Part shown: piece by piece, positions 49,210 to 58,156 of the stretch
Layout of the letters: every line of letters starts with the position of its first letter
How positions within the stretch are numbered: the first letter of the stretch is position 1
Source of the DNA: Desulfotignum sp.
Lineage (GTDB): Bacteria > Desulfobacterota > Desulfobacteria > Desulfobacterales > Desulfobacteraceae
Direction of reading: 5' to 3'
Length of the DNA: 64,000 nucleotides
Assembly (NCBI GenBank): GCA_021737695.1
Contig: JAIPDL010000003.1
Span: forward strand, 62,001-126,000
Program-made: the position numbers and the translations under genes
The notes under the pieces: model-generated
What the model was told of the DNA's origin: nothing
The model's input: only the letters and a program-made list of their open reading frames with translations
Databases searched by the model: none

Positions 49210-50385
49210 CTATATAATTTCAAGTTCCGCATCCAGCACCCCGGCCGCTTTCATGGCCTGCAACACCGTGATCAGATCCCGGGGACTCACGCCGATGCTG
49301 TTGAGGGCCTTGACCAGCTCCTCAATGGTATTGCCGGGGTTCACCACCATCAATTTCCTGTCCTCTTCCATGATATTCACGTCGCTGTCCGGCGCCACCA
49401 CGGTACTGCCACCGGGCGCCACCACTGTTCCGTCCACTTGAACCGGGCTGCCCCCCCGGCTTGAAGGTGCAAATGGAGCCGGCTGGGACACTTGTGTCTC
49501 TTCCTTGATCTCAATGGACAGATTGCCATGGGCAATGGCGACACTGGCGATTCTGACATTTTCACCGATTACCACCGTGCCGGTTCTTTCATTGATAATA
49601 ATTTTAGCCGGCCGATCTGTCGTGATTTCAAGGATACCCACCTGGGCGATCAAATCCACCACCCGGTGACGGTAAGACGGCGGCACCTTGAACTCCAGTG
49701 TGCCCGAATCGATAGCCATGGCGCTTCCCGGTCCGAACTCACGCTCAATGGTCTGGGAAATGGCAGAGGCCGTATTGAAATCAGGATTATTCAAAATCAT
49801 GACCAAGGATTCTTTTCGGCCCAGTTCAACCGGAATCTCTCTTTCCACCGTGGCCCCGCCGGTGATTCGGGCGACGGTCGGATGATTTTTGGTCTGTCCG
49901 CCCCCGGCATTTCCACCAAAGCTGTAACCACCCACAGCCAGGGGGCCCTGAGCCAACGCATACACCTGATTGTCCACCCCTTTCAAGGGGGTCAGCACCA
50001 GGGTTCCGCCGGACAGGCTTTTGGCATCCCCTATGGACGATACCGTGACATCGATTTTTTTTCCGATCCGGGCAAATGGCGGGAGCGTTGCACTGACGAG
50101 AACGGCTGCCACGTTTTTGACTTTTATGTCTGCGGCATTGACCCGGATACCGTTACGTTCCAGCATATTGGCCAGGCCCTGGAGGGTGAACTCCGTCCCG
50201 CTCTTGTCTCCGGATCCGTTCAGACCGATCACCAGCCCGTATCCGAACAATTGATTGGGCCGCACCCCTTGAATGGAAACGATATCTTTGATTCTGGCGG
50301 AATCAGAGACCAATGGTGTACAAAACACCACACATACCACCGCCACCACCATACATTTCAGGTATCGTTTAAAACGGCCACACAT
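49210..50385 (-). CDS. flgI: Flagellar P-ring protein FlgI
   Basis: ARIKDIVSIQGVRPNQLFGYGLVIGLNGSGDKSGTEFT; start revised from 50490. Confidence 0.95.
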   Translation of the reverse strand: MCGRFKRYLKCMVVAVVCVVFCTPLVSDSARIKDIVSIQGVRPNQLFGYGLVIGLNGSGDKSGTEFTLQGLANMLERNGIRVNAADIKVKNVAAVLVSATLPPFARIGKKIDVTVSSIGDAKSLSGGTLVLTPLKGVDNQVYALAQGPLAVGGYSFGGNAGGGQTKNHPTVARITGGATVEREIPVELGRKESLVMILNNPDFNTASAISQTIEREFGPGSAMAIDSGTLEFKVPPSYRHRVVDLIAQVGILEITTDRPAKIIINERTGTVVIGENVRIASVAIAHGNLSIEIKEETQVSQPAPFAPSSRGGSPVQVDGTVVAPGGSTVVAPDSDVNIMEEDRKLMVVNPGNTIEELVKALNSIGVSPRDLITVLQAMKAAGVLDAELEII

Positions 50386-51088
50386 GATCCACCACCTTTC
50401 CCATCCATCCGGGTTTTTGCTTGTCCGCCACCGCGCCCACCCCGGAATAATAGATGCGGGCATCCGCCACATATGTCGAAGATACCTCATTGGTGCTGGT
50501 GATATCCTCCGGTCTCACGATTCCGGACAACGCGATATACTGGGCTTCATTGTTCACTTTAATCTCTCTTTTGCCGTTGATGAAAAGATTGCCGTTGGGA
50601 AACACCTTGACAACCACGGCAGATACATATGCCTTGATATAGCCTTCCCGATCACTGGTTCCAGATCCGTTGAACTCCGATCCCAGTTCAGAAGAAATCA
50701 GGTCGTCCACACCGGGATTCTGTGCCAGCCGGGGATTTTTGGCTGCCAGCGCATCCATGTAACCTAAAAATTTGAGTTTGGCGTTGATGCCGGAAGAGCG
50801 GCTGACATTGGTGTTGGCGTTGAGGCTGGCCTGGGGATCCTCCACAATTCGCACCACCACGATATCCCCCACCTGGCGGGCTTTCCGGTCCGTATACATA
50901 TCAATCCCCGTACTGGACCACAAAGAGCCTTCTGCCCGGTTTTCCACCCCGGTTTCCGGATAAACCGGCGCCTTGATCTGCTTCATCTCTGTCACGTCCG
51001 ACGGTGTCACCGGTACGGCCGCACATCCTGTCATCAGCAGAATCATCCCCAGCAGGGTCACTGCCGCTGTTTTGAATCCCTTCATCAT
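50369..51088 (-). CDS. flgH: Flagellar L-ring lipoprotein FlgH
   Basis: Lipobox LMTGC; GSLWSSTGIDMYTDRKARQVGDIVVVRIVEDPQASLNANT. Confidence 0.95.
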   Translation of the reverse strand: MMKGFKTAAVTLLGMILLMTGCAAVPVTPSDVTEMKQIKAPVYPETGVENRAEGSLWSSTGIDMYTDRKARQVGDIVVVRIVEDPQASLNANTNVSRSSGINAKLKFLGYMDALAAKNPRLAQNPGVDDLISSELGSEFNGSGTSDREGYIKAYVSAVVVKVFPNGNLFINGKREIKVNNEAQYIALSGIVRPEDITSTNEVSSTYVADARIYYSGVGAVADKQKPGWMGKVVDHVWPF

Positions 51089-51099
51089 CGTCTCCCGTC

Positions 51100-51861
51100 T
51101 TATATGTCCACCCGAACCGTGACTTCATCAATGACCCGGGCGAATATTTTTTTACTGCTCATGCTGTTTTCCACGGAAACGGTTTCTCCGGCAAACCCGT
51201 CATCAAGGGCTGTTCCGGGAATGGTCACCCGCAGCAATCCGGATTCCACTAGAATGGTCACCTGATCTCCCCGTTTGATCACCGGTTTTTTTTCCACCAT
51301 CGAGTGCTTGACCATATCCCCCTTACGAATCGACCGTTTTGCCATCAATCCCACCAGTTGACCTGTATCGATCACTGCCTCGTCCATTTCCCGGGAAATA
51401 TTTTTGCGTTCTTCAACCAGGTCTCTTTTTGTAAGAATATGTCCCTGGGGCAAATCCCTTGCCGCACACACCACGGTTTCAAACACATCCAGCCAAGCGC
51501 TGACTTCCGCATTGTTTGCCGGAATTCCGTCCACACTGATCACCGCCTTCACGCGAACATATCTGGAAAAAGGCCGGTTGTTCGTCCGCAGCAGCTGAAT
51601 CTCCACCTCTCCTGCCGGTACCGGGTTGTTGCGTGCCACATTGAATCGGGAAATCACCACGTCTGACGATACCAGGACAGGCTGTTGTGAAACAAACAAC
51701 TCAAAGGCCTCCTGGAACATTTCCAGAGAAATGGTTTGATCGGGTTTTCCGCCCGGGAGTCCGGTATCCGACGCCAGGGTTCTGTTGAACGCCACCGGCA
51801 CGGCCATTCCCACCCAAAAACACAGTGCCAGCAACCCGATGCATCCGGTTTTTCTAATCAT
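51100..51861 (-). CDS. flgA: Flagellar P-ring assembly chaperone FlgA
   Basis: LPQGHILTKRDLVEERKNI...GLMAKRSIRKGDMVKHSMVEKKPVIKRGDQVTILVESGLLRVTIPGTALDDG. Confidence 0.9.
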   Translation of the reverse strand: MIRKTGCIGLLALCFWVGMAVPVAFNRTLASDTGLPGGKPDQTISLEMFQEAFELFVSQQPVLVSSDVVISRFNVARNNPVPAGEVEIQLLRTNNRPFSRYVRVKAVISVDGIPANNAEVSAWLDVFETVVCAARDLPQGHILTKRDLVEERKNISREMDEAVIDTGQLVGLMAKRSIRKGDMVKHSMVEKKPVIKRGDQVTILVESGLLRVTIPGTALDDGFAGETVSVENSMSSKKIFARVIDEVTVRVDI

Positions 51862-51866
51862 GACGT

Positions 51867-52649
51867 CTACCTTTTCAGGTTGTTGGCCGCCTGCAGCATG
51901 CTGTCGGCCGTCTGAATCGATTTACTGTTGATCTCATATGCCCGCTGGGCCATGATCATGCTAACCATTTCTTCCACCACATCCACATTGGACTGCTCCA
52001 CAAACCCTTGAAGAATAGTGCCCATTCCTTCGGATCCGGGGGCCCCGACAATCGCCTCACCCGAGGCATCAGTGGCGCTGTACAGATTGTGTCCCAGGCT
52101 GGAAAGTCCCGCAGGATTGGGGAACCCGTAAAGCTCGATCTCACCTAGCACAGCGCCCACTCCTTCGGCATCAAATGCCGTCACCTGGCCGTATTTACTG
52201 ATGGTGATGGACAAGGTGCCTTCCGGAACGGTCATTTCAGGCTGAAGCCGGTCCCCGTTGGCCGTCACAACATTCCCTTCACTGTCAAGCTTAAAATTAC
52301 CGGCCCGGGTGTATCGTTCCTGGTCATTGCTGAGCACCATGAAGAACCCTTTGCCTTCGATGGCGACGTCCAGCTCGTTTTTGGTCTGCTGGAAATCCCC
52401 CTGCATGAACATTTTCTGGACCCCCAGTGTTTCAGTCCCCATCCCCACCTGAATTCCCGTAGGGATCTGATCCCCCCCCGGCGTTTCAGAACCACCCTGG
52501 TTCAATGTCTGGTACATCAGATCCTGGAATTCAGCCCGGCTTTTTTTAAAACTGGTGGTATTCACATTGGCCAGGTTGTTGGAAATCACGTCGATGTTTG
52601 TCTGCTGGGCCGCCATGCCGGATGCTGCGGACCACATTCCCCTGAGCAT
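51867..52649 (-). CDS. flgG: Flagellar distal rod protein FlgG
   Basis: MLRGMWSAASGMAAQQTNIDVISNNLANVNTTSFKKSRAEFQDLMYQ. Confidence 0.95.
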   Translation of the reverse strand: MLRGMWSAASGMAAQQTNIDVISNNLANVNTTSFKKSRAEFQDLMYQTLNQGGSETPGGDQIPTGIQVGMGTETLGVQKMFMQGDFQQTKNELDVAIEGKGFFMVLSNDQERYTRAGNFKLDSEGNVVTANGDRLQPEMTVPEGTLSITISKYGQVTAFDAEGVGAVLGEIELYGFPNPAGLSSLGHNLYSATDASGEAIVGAPGSEGMGTILQGFVEQSNVDVVEEMVSMIMAQRAYEINSKSIQTADSMLQAANNLKR

Positions 52650-52690
52650 AATAGTATCTCCTTGTGTTCATTATTTAAAAAAAGAGGTCA

Positions 52691-53383
52691 TCATGAAAAA
52701 CCAAATCCGCTGAACATGGAACTGGTCATCTCGCCCATGGCTTGGATCACTTTCTGGTTGGATTCATAACTTCGAAACATTTCGATCATCTTGACCATCT
52801 CTTCGGTAGGATTCACATTGGACTTTTCCAAAAACCCCTGTTTGACACGGATCTCTTCAGGCTGGAACATATCTTCATCCGCGCCTTCATAGGCATACAG
52901 GGATTTGCCTTCTTTGACCAGATCCTGGAGACGGGTGAAATCCACGATCGCCAACCGGTCGATGAGCAGTCCATCGGAAAACACCTGGCCATCGGAATTA
53001 ATGGTGATTTGCCCCTCATTTAACGTCAGGGGGCCGTTTTCGCCCATCACCACTTCGCCGTTTCCATTCACCAGGACACCTTCGGCATTCAGCATAAAAG
53101 TACCATCTGTGGTGTACCGGTCTCCCTGATCCGTTGCTATGGTAAAAAATCCCCGGGAAGCCAGGGCCACATCCAATGCATTTCCGGTCTGAATGATATT
53201 GCCCTGGCTGAAATCGGTGTGGACCTGTTGCTCCAGCGCATGGGAACGCATGACCCGGGTGAATGAAACCAGATCTTTTTTAAACCCGCTGGTACCGGCA
53301 TTGGCAATATTATTGGCAATCGTATTGTATCGATTCTCCTGAACCAGTGCATTGTCAATCGTGGTAAATAATCCGGATATCAC
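52691..53383 (-). CDS. flgF: Flagellar proximal rod protein FlgF
   Basis: MISGLFTTIDNALVQENRYNTIANNIANAGTSGFKKDLVSF. Confidence 0.85.
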   Translation of the reverse strand: MISGLFTTIDNALVQENRYNTIANNIANAGTSGFKKDLVSFTRVMRSHALEQQVHTDFSQGNIIQTGNALDVALASRGFFTIATDQGDRYTTDGTFMLNAEGVLVNGNGEVVMGENGPLTLNEGQITINSDGQVFSDGLLIDRLAIVDFTRLQDLVKEGKSLYAYEGADEDMFQPEEIRVKQGFLEKSNVNPTEEMVKMIEMFRSYESNQKVIQAMGEMTSSMFSGFGFS

Positions 53384-53445
53384 AATTCCCCCTGTTAAAA
53401 TATCGGTGTTCCTGTTATGGAATAATTACTGTGGGAATCAATTAA

Positions 53446-53461
53446 TGCAAATACAATGCCA
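53446..53461 (-). promoter_or_regulatory. Sigma54 (RpoN)-type promoter for the flgFGAHI... operon
   Basis: TGGCATTGTATTTGCA on minus strand; GG-N10-GC spacing as in consensus TGGCAC-N5-TTGC; about 65 bp upstream of flgF. Confidence 0.65.
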
Positions 53462-53659
53462 TATCTTCTTCACCCTGAATTTCTGCAGATCCTCCCGGGC
53501 ACCCATCTGACAAAAATCACGTAACCTATTGAAATATTTAATTTATATTTCTATTTCTTTTCATGGTTCTATCCGTATTGATCATGGAATTATGGCACCC
53601 CCCAAAAAAAAGAATATCAGGTCGGAAAATTTTTCCGGTTTTCAAAAAACAGATATCGT

Positions 53660-53857
53660 TTAGAGGGTGTTTCGATCCGGCTTGGGCTCGAACAGCAGGC
53701 AATCCATTCCTGGACTGCTTTTTCGAACGACTTGCGAGGGGATTTCACGGCTTTTGAAATTCATTCTACGACATCCATGGGGATGTTTTATATCCCAGGT
53801 GACATAATAAAACCGGCATTTGATGCAATTGACACGAGGTGGACCAGTCGCTGTCAT
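53660..53857 (-). CDS. Small Cys-rich protein, putative metal-binding
   Basis: 65 aa: VNCIKCRFYYVTWDIKHPHGCRRMNFKSREIPSQVVRKSSPGMDCLLFEPK; ATGA overlap with upstream fhlB. Confidence 0.75.
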   Translation of the reverse strand: MTATGPPRVNCIKCRFYYVTWDIKHPHGCRRMNFKSREIPSQVVRKSSPGMDCLLFEPKPDRNTL

Positions 53858-54132
53858 TTTTTTGACTCCTGTGCGTTGAGCAGATAAATAAACGACAACA
53901 GTTCCGCAACCACTTCGTACAGAACCGGCGGAATCTCGCTGTTCAAATCCTGTCGGGACAGCAGGTGAAACAATTCCGGGTCCTGATGGATCTCAATGTT
54001 GTTTTTCCGGGCCAGTTCAATGATTTTTTGGGCAAGATCCCCTTTTCCCTTGGCCGTAATTTTAGGAGCGCGTCCTTTTTTGGGATCGTAATGCAATGCA
54101 ACCGCACCGGGAATCTGAAATTTTTGTGTCAT
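53854..54132 (-). CDS. Stand-alone FlhB C-terminal domain-like protein (FhlB/FlhX)
   Basis: IPGAVALHYDPKKGRAPKITAKGKGDLAQKIIELARKNNIEIHQDPELFHLLSRQDLNSEIPPVLYEVVAELLSFIY matches the cytoplasmic C-domain of FlhB. Confidence 0.85.
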   Translation of the reverse strand: MTQKFQIPGAVALHYDPKKGRAPKITAKGKGDLAQKIIELARKNNIEIHQDPELFHLLSRQDLNSEIPPVLYEVVAELLSFIYLLNAQESKK

Positions 54133-55227
54133 TTAGGCCACAAAACAGACGCTGCTGCCCTCCTGGGAAATCATTTCCGTGATCAAATCGGTTTTCAGAT
54201 CTGATGCAGCTGACAGGTGACAGTCAAACCCATCGACTTCAATGCCCCGGCTCTCCAACATCTGGGTCAACAACGGCAGCTGGGTTTCAATTTTTTCAAG
54301 GGTGTTGCGCTGGTCCACCTGGAACTTTCCCTGAAGCGTCATTTCTGTCAACTTCAATTCGGCCTGCACCGTTCCCAGGCAGGACAAAGTCATCACCAGG
54401 GTAACGGAACAGGTGACTTTTTTTTCAGAGTCTTTTTTTTGACGCGATACGTCATCCTCATAATAAGACGGCAGAAAAAAAAGGATCTGAGCCAGTCCCC
54501 AGGTCCCATCCTGGAATTGCAACGGAACAGGAACAAACAGTTTTGCGGCTTCCTGTCCGGCATGAAGATTGAGTAGCTGGGTATTTTCCAAAGCATTGTA
54601 CAACCCTTTCAAAGCAGTTGCACTCTCATTGGAATCCGTCAAAATCTTTGAAAGCAGCCCTTTTAAATCCCCGGCCATGAGTTTTGCCATGGATTCCGGG
54701 GTTGCCTTTCCAGCGGAAAGTGCCTGAAAGAGTTTGTTTTCCCAGGAAAGCCCGGCATTTTGAACAAAAGATTTCATGCCATGGGCACCCGGCTGTGCCA
54801 TGGTAATTCTGGACAATTGATCCAGCAGGGAAAACAGTTTTGATTTATCCCCGGACAAGTCGGTGTCACCCGCCAGGAATGCTGCCAGGTTTCCCCACAA
54901 ATTCTGCGCCAGAGCCCCGCGGATAGCACCCGGATTCAACGTATGCACACCAGGAGACTGAATATCCATCAACCGGAAAGCGGCTTGTCCTTTTTCCCTG
55001 GAAACCATCATTGACAGCACGGCGTTTTTGGGAAGCGGAATATCCGAGGTCACACGAATGTGTTTTCCTGATACAGACACCAGAAAGATGCCGGAGGAAA
55101 GGGGTTTCAACACCCGCCCTTCTATGACCTGACCTGCATGCAGTTTCAATGCAGGGGCGGTCTGCCGGGAGGGAAAAACTGTTTTCCCGGTCGATTCAAC
55201 AGCAAAAGAGGGTAGAGAGATCACCAA
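54133..55227 (-). CDS. FliK-like hook-length control protein
   Basis: C-terminal region with β-rich LVMTLSCLGTVQAELKLTEMTLQGKFQV; adjacent to fhlB. Confidence 0.65.
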   Translation of the reverse strand: MVISLPSFAVESTGKTVFPSRQTAPALKLHAGQVIEGRVLKPLSSGIFLVSVSGKHIRVTSDIPLPKNAVLSMMVSREKGQAAFRLMDIQSPGVHTLNPGAIRGALAQNLWGNLAAFLAGDTDLSGDKSKLFSLLDQLSRITMAQPGAHGMKSFVQNAGLSWENKLFQALSAGKATPESMAKLMAGDLKGLLSKILTDSNESATALKGLYNALENTQLLNLHAGQEAAKLFVPVPLQFQDGTWGLAQILFFLPSYYEDDVSRQKKDSEKKVTCSVTLVMTLSCLGTVQAELKLTEMTLQGKFQVDQRNTLEKIETQLPLLTQMLESRGIEVDGFDCHLSAASDLKTDLITEMISQEGSSVCFVA

Positions 55228-55233
55228 CCATCC

Positions 55234-55662
55234 TTATTTTTTCTGCATGTTCAATACCAGGGTCACCTTTTCTCTGGGAACGGTAAGCTTTTCAGCAATT
55301 TCTTCCGGTGTCATACCGTCTTGGAAATATTGATGAATCTGCTGTTCCGTGGTTACCGCCTCCAGAGAACCGGCGGTTTGATCGGCTTGGTCCATCAAAA
55401 GTTCCAACCGCGCGATCCGGTGTTCAAATTTATCATCCATCTGTTGTAAAATTCGATGTTTGTCCTCCAGAGTTTTCAGCAATGTGCCTGACAGCTGGTC
55501 CGCATCCGCCAGCAGGGTTTCCAGGGTCTGGATCTTCTGATTGAACATATTTTCAACATCAAAATGTTTGAGTTTCCAGATAAGCACAAAGAACAGGACC
55601 ACAATAAAGAGATCTATGAGGATCAATGCCAGCACCACCCATTCCATTTGCATACCCGGCAT
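55234..55662 (-). CDS. Single-TM coiled-coil protein, DUF6115-like
   Basis: N-terminal TM; C-terminal QYFQDGMTPEEIAEKLTVPREKVTLVLNM helix-turn-helix-like tail; in flagellar operon. Confidence 0.6.
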   Translation of the reverse strand: MPGMQMEWVVLALILIDLFIVVLFFVLIWKLKHFDVENMFNQKIQTLETLLADADQLSGTLLKTLEDKHRILQQMDDKFEHRIARLELLMDQADQTAGSLEAVTTEQQIHQYFQDGMTPEEIAEKLTVPREKVTLVLNMQKK

Positions 55663-55664
55663 GA

Positions 55665-55952
55665 TCAGATCTTGATATCCACAATCCGGCCGGTATCGTT
55701 CTCAAAAGAACCCGGGGAGGGGCGGGATGTTTCGTTATTTTCACAAGCAGCATGTTTATCTTGTTTTTTAAGTTCCGCTTCTTTACCTGCCTTGACCTGC
55801 CGGACCCGTTCCTGCTCTTTTTTCTGGAGGACCGCTGCAGCCTGGGCCGCCAGTTGCGCATTGTGCTCGGCAGACAACGGGGGGATGGGCTGCATCTGTT
55901 TTATGGCACTGGCCTGTCCCAGAACAATGTTCATATCTGAAATGTTAGGCAT
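55665..55952 (-). CDS. Small conserved-looking flagellar-operon protein of unknown function
   Basis: 95 aa in tight operon context; charged helical region ending DNDTGRIVDIKI-like. Confidence 0.5.
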   Translation of the reverse strand: MPNISDMNIVLGQASAIKQMQPIPPLSAEHNAQLAAQAAAVLQKKEQERVRQVKAGKEAELKKQDKHAACENNETSRPSPGSFENDTGRIVDIKI

Positions 55953-55966
55953 TGTTTTCCTTTTAT

Positions 55967-56473
55967 TTATAGCACAAATGCATTGTCAACAATCACCTCA
56001 TCAAACCCTCTGTCCGGATAAATTCCCTTGAGAGCCCGGTCAGCCCAAATAGTCACCCTTTCCACTGAAGGCGGTTGCCCCTGTTTTTGCATCTTTTTTA
56101 CCAGCGTATCATAAATCATGGCCCGCAACCATGTTTTTTCATGATCCGACATCGCTGACCATTCAGAATCCCGATACCGGATCACCAGGGAAAACGACAT
56201 CCCGGTATGAGCCGGATCGGCTGTCAGGGGAATTAAAAAATCATCCAATCGGAGTTCTTTTTTTCCGGGAACCGGAAATATCATCTGACTTGAAAAAGAA
56301 TTTCCAGTGCCCCCCCGGTCTTTTGCCCCTATCCAGAAAATAATGCCTGCCGCAACCACCACGACAACAACTCCCAGTCCCATGATCCATGGCCATAAAA
56401 TTTTTTGTCCGGATTTTTCCAGCGGTTCCGGTTTTTCAATTTCAGGCTCTCTGATCTCTTTATCATCTGTCAT
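55967..56473 (-). CDS. Membrane-anchored protein of unknown function, possibly FliL-like in topology
   Basis: Single TM ILWPWIMGLGVVVVVVAAGIIFWIG; overlaps fliA stop by 4 bp. Confidence 0.5.
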   Translation of the reverse strand: MTDDKEIREPEIEKPEPLEKSGQKILWPWIMGLGVVVVVVAAGIIFWIGAKDRGGTGNSFSSQMIFPVPGKKELRLDDFLIPLTADPAHTGMSFSLVIRYRDSEWSAMSDHEKTWLRAMIYDTLVKKMQKQGQPPSVERVTIWADRALKGIYPDRGFDEVIVDNAFVL

Positions 56474-57237
56474 GTCCGATCCCTCATGGCCTGCAACCGA
56501 ATTCGAAATTTTGACAAAATTTTTGAATGAATCTGTGATATTCTGGACTCTGTCAGGTCCAACACCGCACCAATCTCCTTGAGGGTCAATTCCTCATAAT
56601 AGTAAAGAGAAATGATGATCTGCTCATTTTTGGATAACGTCGAAATCTCTCCAGCGATAAGTTCTTTCATCTGCTTGAGGGTCAGTGCGTCCAGCGGAGA
56701 CATTTCAGTCGATACCTGCCCGTCGATCATGGGGGTGGTTCCACCCGGCATTACCTCATCCAGACTGACCAGAGAAATCCGCCGTGTCTGCCAGAGAATT
56801 TTGTGATAGTCTTCCAGCGATATTCCCAGATGCCGGGCGATCTCGACATCTCTGGGTTCTTTTTCCAGTTTCTGTTTCAATGCATCCCGGGCCGCCTCGA
56901 TACGCTGGTGATTTCGGACCACGGATCGTGACGCCCACCCCATTTTCCTGACTTCATCCACCATTGCGCCTTTGATCCGATAGGTGGCAAATGTTTTGAA
57001 CTTCACATTTTTATCCGGCTGGAAACGATCAATGGCTTCATTCAATCCCAAAATTCCGGCACTGATCAGATCATCCCGGGAAATACCGGCCGGCAATTGC
57101 ATGGCCATACGATCCGCAATATATTTGACCAAAGGGGCGAGTTCACGGATGAGAGACTCTCTGTGTCGGTCATCCAGCTGTCCCCCGGTATGGCCGGCAT
57201 CCGATGCCCGGCAATATTTTCGGATCTGTGGTTTCAT
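56470..57237 (-). CDS. fliA: Flagellar sigma factor FliA (sigma28)
   Basis: ELAPLVKYIADRMAMQLPAGISRDDLISAGILGLNEAIDRF...; LTLKEIGAVLDLTESRISQIHSKIL. Start revised to 57237 (track start 57444 overlaps flhG). Confidence 0.95.
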   Translation of the reverse strand: MKPQIRKYCRASDAGHTGGQLDDRHRESLIRELAPLVKYIADRMAMQLPAGISRDDLISAGILGLNEAIDRFQPDKNVKFKTFATYRIKGAMVDEVRKMGWASRSVVRNHQRIEAARDALKQKLEKEPRDVEIARHLGISLEDYHKILWQTRRISLVSLDEVMPGGTTPMIDGQVSTEMSPLDALTLKQMKELIAGEISTLSKNEQIIISLYYYEELTLKEIGAVLDLTESRISQIHSKILSKFRIRLQAMRDRT

Positions 57238-57241
57238 TGTG

Positions 57242-58153
57242 CTAAACGGTTTCCTCCACCAGCCGCCTCCAGAAAAATTTGATATTTCCATCCGCCGGGT
57301 CAGACTCTGCCACACTGCGAAGCAGACGATCCGCCAGAGTGCCCATGTTTTGACTGGCCACTGCCCGGGGATAGGCACAGACAACCGGCTGCCGTTTGAC
57401 AACCGCCTGTTTGAGATACTCATCCCAAAGAATACATCCGGCATAATCCAGACAAACGCCTTTGAGAAATTTATCCGCTACCTGGCTCAGCTTTTTAAAC
57501 ACTGATTTTCCCTCGTTTTCATTTTTTACCATGTTCATCAATATGGAAAACTCTTTGGTCTTGTATTGATTGAACATCACTTTCAGCAAGGCATACGCGT
57601 CCGTGATGGATGTGGGTTCCGGAGTCACCACCACGACACGTTTTTGCGCGGCCATGTTAAAATAAACGACATTGGATGAAATCCCGGCACCCGTGTCCAC
57701 CAGCATAATATCAAACCGGTGAGTCAGATCATCAAATTCGCTGAGCAGATGGAGTTTCTGTCCTTCGGTCAGATTGGCCATCTCTTCAATACCACTGCTG
57801 GCCGGTATCACGGATACGCCTTCCGGGCCTTGGACAATGATTTCGGACAATCTTTTTTCTCCGCGGATCACGGCATCGATATTATCCTTGGGATGGATCC
57901 CGAAAATAATATCGATGTTGGCCAACCCCAGATCCGCATCAAACACGAGAACGTTTTTTCCTTTGCGCTGAAACGATACGGCCAGATTGCCGACAATATT
58001 GGTTTTACCAACCCCACCCTTGCCGCTGGTAATGGAAATAACCCATGGGGCCCTTCCGGATTTTTGTCCGGAGATCTCCTTATTTGTAACAGTTTCTGCA
58101 ATTTTATGTGATTCTTTCCTGACCATCTCCCTCAATCTTTCTGCTTGATCCAT
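57242..58153 (-). CDS. flhG: MinD-like ATPase FlhG/FleN
   Basis: VISITSGKGGVGKTNIVGNLAVSFQRKGKNVLVFDADLGLANIDIIFG. Confidence 0.93.
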   Translation of the reverse strand: MDQAERLREMVRKESHKIAETVTNKEISGQKSGRAPWVISITSGKGGVGKTNIVGNLAVSFQRKGKNVLVFDADLGLANIDIIFGIHPKDNIDAVIRGEKRLSEIIVQGPEGVSVIPASSGIEEMANLTEGQKLHLLSEFDDLTHRFDIMLVDTGAGISSNVVYFNMAAQKRVVVVTPEPTSITDAYALLKVMFNQYKTKEFSILMNMVKNENEGKSVFKKLSQVADKFLKGVCLDYAGCILWDEYLKQAVVKRQPVVCAYPRAVASQNMGTLADRLLRSVAESDPADGNIKFFWRRLVEETV

Positions 58154-58156
58154 TCG

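Noticed and set aside
53620-53640. CGGAAAA-T-TTTTCCG palindrome considered as terminator
   Set aside because: Almost no loop and AT-rich stem without a proper U-tract in context; too weak to call.
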